Shown one piece after another: positions 45,088 through 56,974 of a DNA stretch of 64,000 nucleotides. The notes under the pieces are model-generated. The model was not told the DNA's origin, made no database searches, and saw only the letters and a program-made list of their open reading frames with translations. A program made the translations under genes and the position numbers. The number at the start of each line of letters is the position of its first letter. Position 1 is the first letter of the stretch. The stretch spans positions 51,478,501 through 51,542,500 of the forward strand of contig CM074865.1 of the NCBI GenBank assembly GCA_037501455.1, in the 5' to 3' direction. The DNA is from Lantana camara. Its lineage: Eukaryota; Streptophyta; Magnoliopsida; Lamiales; Verbenaceae.

Positions 45088-47128
45088 TGTTAGGAATAGT
45101 GCCCTTAAAGCAGATGTTTGCTTTACTATTTCCTTGTGAAATAAAAAAAAAAAAAAAAACAGTCTTTGAATAATAAACAAGATGATTTTGTTCATAGGCA
45201 ATCACTTATTTATGTGCTTATTTATGTCTGTTTGGGTTGACTGTGTTTTGCATATATTGAACTCCCCTAATCCGATGAGGCCATTAAGAACTTTTTCGTT
45301 ATGGGAACGATACATGAAACAAGTTTTTAACTGCATAGGCGAGGATTAGAAACTTCTCCAAGTCGATGAGTTTGACAGATAGTGGGAGTGTCGACTTTAA
45401 CTCTGCTGAGACATGCTTATGTGATTATGTCCTTTTGGAGGATCACTCAATTTCATGGAGTGATAAGTGCATACGTTGATGCATTCATAATCCATGAGGG
45501 TGATTGTTACAAGAACTTCATCACTGAGATGTCCCGCGTGAGAACATTCCTACATGGGAAAGGAAGTTTCCTGAAACTTCCAGATTTGGAAATATCTCAC
45601 AGGTCAATGACGTGATTCATTAATCCTTAGACTTGAGATTCTCTAATGTCTCGTACGAGCTAACTTTGTAATCTTTGATATAGGCTCAAAAGGGTGTCGC
45701 CATATAGAAACCTGAACCACGGCCTATGCTGGGATTACACAAGTCACATATGTAGAATTAGTAGAATCGATAAAAGACCCACACATGTTAAGAACAAGAA
45801 TGATCTGTTACTGATTGAGTTGTTCGTAGTCCATTAAACATTAAACCCTTGGCCAAGGTGGATAAAGATCAAGACATCTAGAAAATTGGGTTTTCTAGGA
45901 TTGAGATCGAAATTGATATGAAACGAACTTAACTTTAAAGATGAAGAATATTTGGGCTCTGAGAATATTCCCATGCCTTAGTTCTTGATTGAGAGATGGA
46001 GTTGCAGGAGGATCATATTTCACTAATTGTCATTGACTGAAAGGTCTTCGATTCATTTCGTTATTCAGCTAGGGGTTACACACCCATTCCTAGATTACGG
46101 TAGTGTGATTTATGAAGTGATTAATTAATTAGGGAATTAATTAATTGCTATCACTGCTAATCGAACAATGAACCTAAAGGGTCGCACACAATGCCAGAAC
46201 ACGATGGTTATGGTACGATGTTAAAATGATTAACGAAGGATCAAAATAGTTAATCAAAATGGAGCAAAACACGTGGACAATGCCACGTGTCAATGACACG
46301 TGACTGCCACGTGTCACACAAGCCTCCGTGGCTGCCACGTGTCCTGTACACGTGGCATGCACGTGGCTTTGGGCATGTGTTTCCTTTATATGTGAATTCA
46401 TTTATAGAATTAATTAATTAAATTGTAATTAATTAATTTTGATCTTTTAATTAATTTTGAATTAATTGTTAAGACTATTCTCAAATAAGCTTAACCCAAT
46501 AAATAATTAATTGGGAATTAATTTATTTATTAAATATTGACTTTTAACTTTAGGAAAGTTTAAAAGTCCAACTTCCTATTGTAGGAGAGAGAAAAATATT
46601 CTTGCAAGACTTGGAGAACAAGTTGGGAACTTATTTTCTCCAATTAAATTAAATAATTAATCAGTTAATTAGTGAGCAAGAAAACAAAGTCCACTAGGTT
46701 TATGAAACCCTAGGGATTTTCGAACCCTACAGTATTTATACTAGTGGTGTTGCATTTCTTATTCTGTAGACCAACACTCACGAAGTGTTATGTTTTTGAG
46801 AAAAATTAAAAGAAAAGTTTTCAAAGAAAAATTATCCTAGCCATTAACACAAGCTATAGAACTAGCATTCTCATGTACTTGATCGTGTTCTAGGACTGGT
46901 GTGGATACGCTTTGGAGGCCTTCTACTTTGAAGTGTAAATCGAAGGACCGTTCGAGGGACTTTTCGCTTGAAGGGTGATCGTTAGGCGGGAATGACATCA
47001 CAAGAAAGCTTCAACTAAAGTGAGTTTCTTGTTATTCCCAGCGTTACAATACGAAAATTCCAAGACAACGATTAAACTTGTGGAAAAATTTCAAACTTCC
47101 GCTGCCCACTTTTTCATGTTTTCCAACA
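45088..47128 (+). repeat. CopB 3' LTR (2.04 kb)
   Basis: Preceded by the polypurine tract GGCAAGTGGGAGA (45075-45087). Runs from TGTTAGGAATAGTGCCC to TTTTCCAACA. The ends match the other copia LTRs but the middle has diverged and it is about 100 bases longer. It has an 18-base A run near 45143, seven G-boxes at 46270-46365 and a TATA-like GTATTTATAC near 46732. The palindrome seen in the other LTRs is absent. Confidence 0.88.
46270..46365 (+). promoter_or_regulatory. Seven CACGTG G-boxes in CopB LTR U3
   Basis: Perfect CACGTG at 46270, 46284, 46297, 46308, 46336, 46349 and 46360: seven in 96 bases, several as CCACGTGTC or ACGTGGC, the form known as an ABA-response or G-box core. About 370 bases upstream of the likely TATA box. 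Other copia LTRs here have two to four. Binding by bZIP or bHLH regulators is inferred. Confidence 0.7.
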
Positions 47129-47357
47129 CGAAGGTGGCCGACGATCATAGCTAGCGGTGGTGGAGGGCTGAGTCGTGGTGAAACGAAGATCTCGAGAGGA
47201 ACTACGCTGCTGTCTGTTGAAGACCGCAAGGGAAAGAAGAGAGAAACGGAAAGCAGCACTAGGGTTTCTCGGTTAAGAAGGGACCAATTCTTCCAAAATT
47301 ACGATTAAGCCCCTCAAGAACTTCGTCGCTCAGTTGGCCCCTCTACGAACTACTCGG
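47129..47357. other. Unassigned sequence between CopB and CopD
   Basis: GC-moderate, purine-rich sequence with a vague likeness to the U3 part of the G5 LTR (GAGAGAAACGG, AAGCCCCTCAAGAAC). No coding motif. It may be a gypsy LTR scrap that CopB landed in. Confidence 0.3.
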
Positions 47358-48425
47358 CTTAATGGAGTTTCTGAGAGAAGGAATCAAACCCTACTTGATA
47401 TGGTTCGTTCCATGATGAGTTTCACTGACTTACCTGATGAGTTTCACTGACTTACCACCTTTTTTCTGGGGTTATACCCTAGAGAGTGCAGCCAAGATTT
47501 TGAATCTTGTTCCATCTAAATCAGTCCCTAAAATGCCCTATGAAATGTGGCATGGTAAAATCCCTAATTATTCTTACTAAGAATCTGGGGTTGTCCTGCT
47601 TATGTGAAGAGAACAGTGGGAGATAAGTTAGAAGCTCATTCTAACTGATGCTACTTTGTTGGCTATCCTAAGGAATCCATAGGATACTATTTATGTGATC
47701 CATCTGAACAAAAAGTGTTTGTTTCAAGAAATGCAACTTTTATTGAGGAATCGTTCCTTGAAGAAAAGAAAGGCAAGATCACAGAAATCGAAGAAATTCG
47801 AGATGATCCCACACCACCCACGCAGGAGATGTCTCAATCTGATACCCCACAACTAATCACAAACTTTGATACATGTATAAATCCTCCTCCGAGGCGTTCT
47901 GAACGCATTTCTAGATAGCCTGAGAGATGTTATGGATTTCTCCATGAAATTTCTTAAGAGGATAATGATCTTTTAACATATGTAGAGGCACTGTCAGATT
48001 CGGATTCTGAACAGTGGAAACAAGCCATGAAATCCGAAATGGACTCCATGTACTCCAACCAAGTTTGGACCTTGGTAGATTTACCTGATGGGAAAACCCC
48101 ATAGGGTGCAAATGGATCGTTAAGAGAAAGCTTGGAGTAGTGGAAATGTCGCAGCCTATAAGGCAAGGCTCGTTGCCAAAGGATTCACTCAAAGACCCGG
48201 TGTGGACTTTGATGAAACCTTCTTACCGGTTGCAATGTAAAAGTCTATTCGGATCATGCTTGCCATATCTGCGTATTATGACTACGAGATATGGCAAATT
48301 GATGTGAAAACTGGCTTTCTCGATGGAGACATTGATAAAGACATTTATATGGATCAACCCGTAGGTTTAACATGCAGTGGGAGTGAGCAAAAGGTTTGCA
48401 AACTCCAAAGATCAATCTACAGATT
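47358..48425 (+). pseudogene. pol: CopD: Ty1/copia pol fragment (integrase tail to RT)
   Basis: Starts inside the integrase core (LNGVSERRNQTLLDMVRSMM) and continues through MPYEMWHGKIPN, VFVSRNATFIEESFLEEKKG and NPPPRRSERIS to RT (NQVWTLVDLPDGK, DVKTGFLDGDIDKDIYMDQP, KVCKLQRSIY). It is cut off by G4 at 48426, just before SIYGLKQASRNWN would be reached. Lesions include a 22-base tandem duplication (47414-47457), stops after RSERISR and elsewhere, and small deletions. Closer to CopC/CopE than to CopB. The continuation of RT should lie on the far side of G4, outside the window. Confidence 0.9.
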
Positions 48426-51186
48426 TGTAGCACCCCAAGCGGTGGGCACCACACCCCCGCAATATGACCCAACACGTATATGAAATAGGGAGACCACACA
48501 TGCACCAAGTCAAAGCGAACGGGTGACAAACGAAAATCCAAACCTAAGGTAGGCGGTACCTAAACCTATACAAACGGAAAAAAATGCAAAACGTGAAAGC
48601 GGAAGCAATGCGAAATGCAACTTTTAAAAACTTTCATACATCAAGTATGGCAATACAATCCATACATTATAATCATCTAAACGGGTTCAGCTAATACAAA
48701 GAACCTGTCCTATCCTGTCCCGAATAATCATACAATGAGACGGGTTCAACTGGCCTTAGAAACCTGTCCCGAATAATCATACAACAAAACGGGTTCAACT
48801 AATCCAAGCCCTGTCCAAACCTGTCCCGAAATTCATACATTCATGGTATAATTACAAACCTGTACAGAACACATCATATACATAATTGCAAACATAATCC
48901 GGAACAAAAGCTTGACAAACTCAGACAGATTGACACAGACTCGACAGACACGATAGACAGCCGCCTAGCACGAACTCCAACGACCTGAACCTACAACTAA
49001 AAACATAAAGAGGGAGGGGTTAGTCCAAAGACTGAGTGAGGGGCTACACACGCATGCATATATACATATACGAAGCACAACACATAACATAGAGGGGAGT
49101 TCATGAACCAGGGCGTGGTTTTTGAATTCTAAAATATTTTCTCACTTGATACCAGATAAAGGGAATAAAAGAGTTTGGCCGAACGCCAAAACAACCAAAT
49201 TTTATTATTTAAGAATCAACTCCTGTTTCACGAACAAATTCTTGACAAACTAACATAACAGAAATCAAACGTAACCCACACTCACACCATCCGTCAACCT
49301 AAAATGAGCCGTCCAGGATTCAGAACACACGCACACATCTGTCGACCTAAAATGAGCCGTCCCGGATTCAGAACACACACATGCCCAGATGTAATCGGAA
49401 TCAGAATTAGAATTGGAGTCTCACCGCATCAACCAGATACCTCATTCAAATCCACATTCGTAAGCACAACTGTATTATATATACACATCATATATACACA
49501 CATACATACATATCATACACACACACATACATATGTATCATACATACACACATATACACACAAATGTATCATACACACACACATACATACGTATCATATA
49601 TACACACAAACAAACATATCACATATACACACATACAAACGTGTCATACAAACACACATACATACGTATCGTTTTTCAAACATAACCTAGTCACACACAT
49701 TCATAATTCACACAATTTGCATATACTAAGGGCTTATTTATCCTGCATACACAATGGTCACATATCTTTAGGGTATAACTATAACCTAACCTCACCTGGC
49801 ACCAAACAAAGCCAAACCCAAAGCAAATGGTCCACCCCGGAACCTACACGACTCACTTGTCACCACCTCGGGTGCACCTGTACACACTGAGCACACAAAA
49901 CATAACACAGGACTCAAACTCAGACAACCACATAGAGACGCACGGCAATGCTCGAGCACTTCAGAAATACAATTACATAAGTAGTGTTAAAATTCATATT
50001 AATTACGTGTGAAATAAAATATCACATAGCTTAACATATTCATAAAATACATAAAGAGATGTTCTTATGCACAAAAATAATTCAAACAAACAAAATGGAA
50101 AGGCAATACAAGTCACATTATTTCATACCAATTCATATATCAAATAACCAATTCATATTCGTACGAATAAAATATTTCTTACATGCAAAGTCTCTAATTA
50201 AATTATTCATATCATAATACTCATGTTTAAATTGTCAAGATTAACAAATCTTTTATCAAACGACAAGGCTTATTTAATTCAAATCATACAATTTACATAT
50301 TTAACAAATCGGGATTCAATAGAACCGCTAGGTTGTCGAGGACACGTCTGAAGAAGAGGCGGGCGCCCATAAATTACAACGTCTATACTTATCATATTTA
50401 ATACCGTGCATGATTTCATATACATCGGAATACATCTTAATTGACAAATCTAGCAAATCGCAATTAATTTACATTTATAACAATTAAATCAAATATTCCC
50501 AATTATACAGCTAAATTCATAACAATTAAAGCGAGTGTCCAATTGACGAACAGAAAGTGGCGTTAGACTGACCACAACGAGGCGGATAAACTGTCGGAAG
50601 CCCGCCGGAATGCCCCCGCCGGAGCAGCTGGAACAGTAGCCGGCCACCGCCGGAACGTGCCGAAAAAATCCCAAAAAATCACCCATGCAAGTACTCCTCG
50701 TGCTTGTTCCAATTCCTCGATCAATTTCTAAAAATTCCAAGTCAATCATCTTCAATTTCAGATCCAACAATACGAAACCCAAAAATTTTCAAAATCAAAT
50801 TACTTCCAAACCGGTGAACGAAAATCGAATCAGTACAAGGCATTGTCTTACCCGTGACGAGCTCTTCGAAACCCCTATAGTGGTCGCCGAAAAATATCTT
50901 CGGAGCTGACCTCCATCGCGAACCGCCACTGCGCCTCATCGGAACCAACACCTACGCAGCGAATTGAGCCAAGCCGAGGTCGAAAATGAGACCAGGGGGT
51001 CAAAAAACGTTGGAAATCATCCTGAGTCATCGGGAAAAGCCGTCGGAGGTCGGCATTTGGTGGCGCTACAATAATACGCGCCACCGCCGCCAGCTCCAGC
51101 CGGCACGTGCGCCGCCCCCGCGGCCGTAATGGCCGTGTCGCCAACTTCCAGATTTACGCTGGGATGTCCTCTTTCATACCCTGGGG
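48426..51186 (-). repeat. G4: gypsy long LTR, interrupted at its right end by CopE
   Basis: Starts TGTAGCACCCCAAGCGG on the plus strand, matching the start of G5 at 58647, and aligns to G5 as far as the part corresponding to about 62060 there. It has an AGTC..GACT palindrome (49022-49033) and a long CA/TA microsatellite (about 49480-49670). CopE LTR sequence begins at about 51187, before any CGGGATGTTACA terminus. Whether it is a solo LTR or part of an element cannot be told inside the window. Confidence 0.8.
49480..49670. repeat. ACACAT/ACATAC microsatellite in G4
   Basis: About 190 bases of imperfect CA/TA repeats. The open frames here are simple repeats of His, Thr and Tyr, not genes. Confidence 0.85.
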
Positions 51187-51552
51187 TGCGAGAAATAGGA
51201 ATCAGAAAGCAGCTGAAATTTAAAAATTTTTCCAACAAAAGGATCGAAACTCGCAATCATGAATCCAAATTCGTAAGGTAAAGAAACTTACTTTTCAATA
51301 ATCTTTCTTGAAGCGTTTCAAGCCACCCAAGAACGCTCTTCTCGCGGCTTGATCCCCTCTTCTTGGTAAAGCTCGAATCTTTAAAAACTTCTAACTTGTA
51401 GCTCTCTAGAGATAGTCCACCAATTTGACTACAATCTAACTGCTAAGGATGCTAGTTCTCTAGTTAGTGTTTAGGCTTAACCTAGGGTTTATATGATCTT
51501 GGAGAAAGGATGGTGTTTAACACATGAACCAAGAGGAATTCATCTCCTTTAA

Positions 51553-51578
51553 GGGGAGCTCGAGCTCCCCTATATATA
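51553..51578 (-). promoter_or_regulatory. CopE 3' LTR core promoter: TATA box and palindrome
   Basis: TATATATA (51578-51571) followed, in the direction of transcription, by GGGGAGCTCGAGCTCCCC (51570-51553). Confidence 0.65.
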
Positions 51579-51908
51579 GCAAAGGGAGGGGCGGCCGAAC
51601 CTAGTCCTACTCGAATAAGGATTTGGTCCCTCTCTCTTATTACTTGATCATCAAGTAATTCCAAACCTTGAGTTTGAATTCTAATTCAAATCAACTTTTA
51701 AGAGAGCTAAAATATCCAAAACCCTTTTGGATAATATTATACTTTATTTATTAATTAATGAATAACTTATTTATCTAATTAATTCATTCATAATTAATTA
51801 AATAGATTAATTTCTCCAAAATAAGACTTTCATTTTAATTCAAAAATTAAACCAATGTCTATTAAATAATTAACACATTAATTATTTAACACATACAATA
51901 TATACATA

Positions 51909-51963
51909 CACGTGTGGCACACGTGTCCCAATGACACGTGTCCAGTCATGTGACCCACACGTG
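51909..51963 (-). promoter_or_regulatory. CopE LTR G-box cluster (four CACGTG)
   Basis: CACGTG at 51909, 51920, 51935 and 51958, about 330 bases upstream of the TATA box in the direction of transcription. Confidence 0.55.
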
Positions 51964-53124
51964 TGGTTTCACATGTGTGGAACCCTCTTGGCTCGATTAA
52001 CTCGTTTAATCATTTTAAAGCCTTAACTCATGTAACCAAGTTGTTGTGTGTGACCCTCTAGGTTCTCAATTCAATTAGCAGTGACCCTAATTAATTAATT
52101 CACTAAATAATTAATCAGTGCACAAATTAAACGACCATAGTCTAGCAACAGGTGTTTAAACCCTAACTTAATTGGAATGTCACGATTCGACAGAACCTTT
52201 AAGTCATTGATTCATGTGAGATACAATCCTCCTACTTACTATCTCTCCACCAAGATCTAGGGTAAGGGAATAATTAGAACCCTAATAATCTTGTCTTAAA
52301 GCTAAGTGCATTTCATTTCCATTTGATCCCAATCCAAGAAACCCTTTTCTTGGTGTCTTGATCTACTGCCTTGGCCAAGGACTCCATATGGCATATGAAT
52401 GACTTACACAATAAGAGATCACCTTGCAAATACAAGTGTAAGTCCTTTCTTGATTCTCATTCACTTTCATGAGTCACTTGTGCAGCCCCAGCATAAGCCT
52501 TGAGTCAGTTGTCTAAGGCGATATCCTTTAAAGCTTATACCTAAAACTAGAGAGTTAACTCATAAAGTGACATGGAACCTCAAGTCTAAGGATCAATTAA
52601 TCACATCAATGACTTGTGAGATATTTCCTAATCTAGAAGTTTTCATTTCCTGAAATAGAAACTTCCTTTCCCATTTAGGAATGTTCTCACACGGGGCACC
52701 TCAGTAAACTTACTAATTAAAGTAAGCACCCTCAGGTATCACGCACGTATCAACTATACACTTTGCACCTCCATGAAACAAGGTGGTCCTTCTTAAGGGT
52801 GTGATCCCACAAGCCAGCCTTAGAGGAGTCATGTTGACACTCCCACTGTCTGTAGGACTCATCGGCTTAGAGTATTTTACTAATCATGACTTATGTGATA
52901 TAGGGCTCGTTTCATGAACCATTTCACCTAAATGGTAGAGTCCTAAAGTCATCAGGATTAGGGGAGTTCCCATATATGCACAACTAAAGTAAAAGCATAC
53001 CAAACAAGAGCATATAAAGAAGTGTTGCCTCAATTCGTTATATTATTCAAAGATTGTCTGTGATCACAATAAGGAAAAGTAGAAAGCGGATATACAACGG
53101 CTTTCTAGGGCACTATTCCTAATA

Positions 53125-53137
53125 ATCTCCCACTTGC
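53125..53137 (-). other. CopE polypurine tract
   Basis: GCAAGTGGGAGAT on the minus strand, adjacent to the LTR start at 53124. Confidence 0.85.
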
Positions 53138-53140
53138 CCG

Positions 53141-56100
53141 TCAAAGCCATTCTAAAGCTACTCTAAGTCCCATCTTCTTAAGATGAACATCGAAAGCTTC
53201 TCGACTAAGTGGTTTAGTAAGCGGATCTGCCACGTTCTTTGCCGATGTGACCCTCTCAATTTGGTGATACTTTATCGTAATGTGCTTGGTCCGTTGGTGA
53301 GATCTTGGTTCTCTTGCTTGAGCAACCGCCCCAGTGTTGTCACAAAACCCAGTAATGGGGTCTTCATGCTAGGAACAACATTTAACTCTTGAATGAAGTT
53401 TCTAATCCAAACACCTGCCTTAGTTGCATCATTTGCGGCAAAGTATTCGGCCTCAGTGGTCGAATCTGCAGTGGTCGTTTGCTTGGAACTCTTCCAATTC
53501 ACTGTTCCGCCGTTTAGCCAGAAAATGTATACTGGCATTGACTTAAAATCATCAAAGTCAGATGCAAAGCTTGCATCATAGTATCCTTCGACAGTAAGAT
53601 CTTTCTGACCTCCGTAAACTATGAATAAATCTTTAGTACTTTTCAAGTTCTTAAGAATATTCTTCACGGCAGCCCAGTGACCATCTCCAGGGTCAGATTA
53701 GAAATGACTTGTTACACTAAGTGCATAAGCCACATCCAGTCGAGTACATAACATTGCATACATTATGCTACCTATTGCTGATGCATAAGGTGTATGAGTC
53801 ATTCTTTCCTTCTCAAGTTTAGTCTTAGGGCACATCTTCTTAGAAAGACATGTTCCTACACTCATAGGAAGGTTCTTAACCTTTGCTGACTCCATATTGA
53901 ATCTCGTCAATACTTTGTCAATGTGCATCGACTGTGATAGTCCTATTAACCTTCTAGATCTATCTCGATAGATTTTAATTCCAAGGATATAGGACGCATC
54001 ACCAAGATCTTTCATCTCGAATTGGTTCGATAACCATAACTTAGTCACTTTCCTGTCATCCTTCGAATTCCCAATAAGAAGGATGTCATCAACATAAAGT
54101 ACTAAGAATTGCACTGAGGTCTCCAATTCCTTTTTATACACACATGATTCATTCAAAATTTGAATGAAGCCAAACGCTTTGACTGATTCATCAAATCGAA
54201 TGTTCCAATTCCTAGAAGCCTGTTTCAATCCATAGATTGATCTTTGGAGTTTGCAAACCTTTTGCTCACTCCCACTGAATGTTAAACCTATGGGTTGCTG
54301 CATATAAATGTCTTTATCAATATCACCGTTGACAAAGGCAGTTTTCACATTCATTTGCCATATCTCATAGTCATAAAATGCAGCAATGGCAAGCATGATC
54401 CGAATAGACTTTTGCATTGCAACTGGTGAAAAGGTCTCATCGAAATCCATGCCGGGTCTTTGAGTGAATCATTTTGTAACCAGTATTGCTTTGTAGGCTG
54501 CAATGCTTCCATCAACTCCAAGCTTTCTCTTAAAGATCCATTTGCAACCTATGGGATTGACCCCATTAGGAAAATCTACCAAGGTCCAAACTTGGTTGGA
54601 GTTCATGGAATCTATTTCGGATTTCTTGGCTTCTATCCACTGTTCAGAGTCAGAATCTAAAAGTGCCTTCTCATATGTTAGAGGATCATTATCCTTTTGA
54701 GAGATCTGATGGAAGAATCCATACCATCTCTCCGGCTGTCTAGGAGTGCTTTCAGAACGCCTTAGAGGAGGATTTACGTGTGTATCGAAATTCGTGATTG
54801 GTTGTGGTTGATCAGAAGGGGATGTTTCTTCAGTAAGTGGCATGGGGTCACTTTGTACTTCCTCTAATTCTATGATCTTACCTTTCTTTTCTTTAAGGAA
54901 CGGTTCCTAAAGAAAAGTAGCATTTCTGGAAACAAACACTTTTTGCTCAGATTGATCATAGAAGTAGTATCCTATGGATTCCTTAGAATAACCTACAAAG
55001 TACCATAAGTTAGAACGAGATTCTAGCTTATCTCCCACTGTCCTCTTCACGTAAGCAAGACAACCCCAAATCCTTAAGTAAGAATAACTAGGGATTTTAC
55101 TATGCCACATTTCATAGGGCGTTTTAGGGACTGACTTAGAGGGAACTAGATTCAAAATCTTTGCTGCACTTTCTAGGGCATAACCCCAGAAAGAAGGTGG
55201 TAAGTCAGTGAAACTCATCATGAAACGAACCATATCGAGTAGGGTTCGATTCCTTTTCCCGGAGGAGTCCACTGAGAGATAATCCCATTATCTTTGAGAT
55301 GATTAAGGAATTCTTCAATAAGATACTCGCCTCCTCGATCAGATTGAAGTGCTTTGATCTTGTGACCAGTTTGGTTCTCAACCTCCTTTTGAAATTCTAA
55401 AAATTTCGCAAAAGTTTCAGATTTATACTTCATTAAGTATACATAACCATACCGACTAAAGTCATCGGTAAAGGTTATGCAATATTGATGATTGTTTCCT
55501 GTGCTTACACTAAGAGGCCCACAAACATCGGAATGGATCAAATCCAAGACCTTAGTGGCATGTTCCACAGTTCCTTTAAAAGGAACTTTGGACATCTTTC
55601 CTATGAGACAGGACTCGCAAGAAGTTAACTCTTTGAGATCATTTTCAGAGAATGATCCTAAAGTGTTTATCTTGCTAATTTTGTTCTTCGAAATGTGTCC
55701 TAATCTAGCGTGCCATAAGGGAGCTGAAACTTTGTCATCTCTCTTACGTTTCGTTTCTCGTTGTATATTCATAATATTGATATTCTGAGTTAGATAAAGT
55801 CCATTACTTAGAGTACCGATGTGAGCGGAAGAGTTGCTCCGTTTGATAAAGTATTTACCATTTTAAGTTTCATACCCTTCACAATCTAAAATTGGAACTG
55901 AAATTATATTACGAATAATGTTCGGAACATAAATGACTTTATTTAAAACTAACTCAAAACTACCTAAATCTAATCTAATTGTACCTAATGCTCGAGCTTC
56001 AACATTTGAGGCATCGCCGATCTTCAAGACACATTCTCCTTCTCTGAGTTGTTGGACTTCATTTAGCATCTTTACATCATTACAGACATGAGCTCCACAA

Positions 56101-56974
56101 CAGGTATCAAGTACCCAAGAACTAGAATTAATAGAAAGATTTACTTCAACTAGAAACACAGCTTTCTTTAGAGTAGGCTTGTACTCAGGGCAAGTTCTCC
56201 TCCAATGTCCTGCTTTGCCACAATGGAAGCAAACATCCTCTTTTTGATCACGCTTCTTCTTTTGGGCCTTCCCCTTCGAAACGCCACCAGTGGGCCTAAG
56301 GGGTTTCTTCTTCTTCTTTTGGGCTTTCTTGCCATACCTTTAGAAGGTCTTGAAGAGGAAGATGGAGCATTCACCATCATAACCATATTGTCCTTCTTGA
56401 TCGTGTTTTCAGCAGTCACAAGCTGACTAATCAGTTCAGCTACAGTAGCACCAGCATGATTCATATTGAAGTTAAGGACAAATGGGTTGAATGATGGTGG
56501 GAGCGAGGCTAGCAACAAGTCCACTGAAAGGTCATCTTTCATTGGCATGTCAATGGAAGCAAGTTTCTCGGTAAGGGCGAGAAACTTGAGTCCATATTTA
56601 TGGACACTTGAACCTTCCCTCATTCTCAAATGGAACAATTCCTTTGAAGTGTCATACCTTGTAACCCGTTCATGAGGGCAGTAAAGTTGCTCTAGGTGGT
56701 CGTAAATCTCCCAAGCAAATTCCATGGCCTCATGTTGCCTTTGCAAGTCCGGAGACATGTTAGCCAAGATAAGGCAACGGGCTTGGAGATTATCATCCTT
56801 CCACTTCTGGATCGCGTCCCGCTCGGCCCGAGTGGGAGCGTCCCCTTCGAAGAGAACATAAGTTCTCTTCTCAGAATCTAAAATGATTTTTAGATTCCTC
56901 AGCCAATTAGAATAGTTGGGACCAGTCAACTTGTTTGACTCGAGGATTGATACAAGAGGGTTTTTGGTTGCCAT
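53141..56974 (-). pseudogene. gag-pol: CopE gag-pol pseudogene (Ty1/copia polyprotein)
   Basis: Gag starts at 56974 (MATKNPLVSILESNKLTGP) and stays open to a small deletion near 56337 in the basic tract. The zinc knuckle then reads CFHCGKAGHWRRTC in another frame, with all four ligands intact, unlike CopC. Protease has DTCCG (56094-56108), the same unusual triad as CopC. Integrase follows (LWHARLGHISKNKI, CESCLIGK, IHSDVCGPL, LQSDRGGEYL); a deletion at about 55255 removes part of the PPGTSQLNGVSE region. Then YEMWHSKIPSYSYLR, RT (NQVWTLVDFPNGVNPIGCKW, VDFDETFSP, MNVKTAFVNGDIDKDIYM, YVDD at 54085-54096) and RNase H (YYDASFASDFDDFKS, STTEAEYFAAND). There are at least six frame breaks or stops. 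Start chosen by identity with CopB and CopC. Confidence 0.94.

Larger units (their letters stand above)
17354..47128 (+). mobile_element. CopB: Ty1/copia host element split by CopC
   Basis: Leader (18447-20283, perhaps from 17354), gag (20284), protease-integrase (to 22064), then CopC, then RT-RNase H (43403-45071) and 3' LTR (45088-47128). The reading resumes after CopC with NPPLVRRSERIP, the same place reached in CopC and CopE after the integrase tail, so the two halves are one element. CAAAA flanks CopC on both sides (22060-22064 and 43398-43402). The 5' LTR is absent. The 3' LTR and protein differ clearly from the CopC/CopE type, marking another subfamily. Confidence 0.85.
51187..53124 (-). 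repeat. CopE 3' LTR (1.94 kb)
   Basis: Matches CopC and CopA LTRs. The right end is CCTAATA where CCTAACA is usual. CACGTG boxes at 51909, 51920, 51935 and 51958; palindrome at 51553-51570 next to TATATATA (51571-51578). Confidence 0.9.

Noticed and set aside
49304..49890. Open frames of 128 and 108 codons
   Set aside because: They are translations of a CA/TA microsatellite in the G4 LTR, rich in His, Thr and Tyr, with no gene features.
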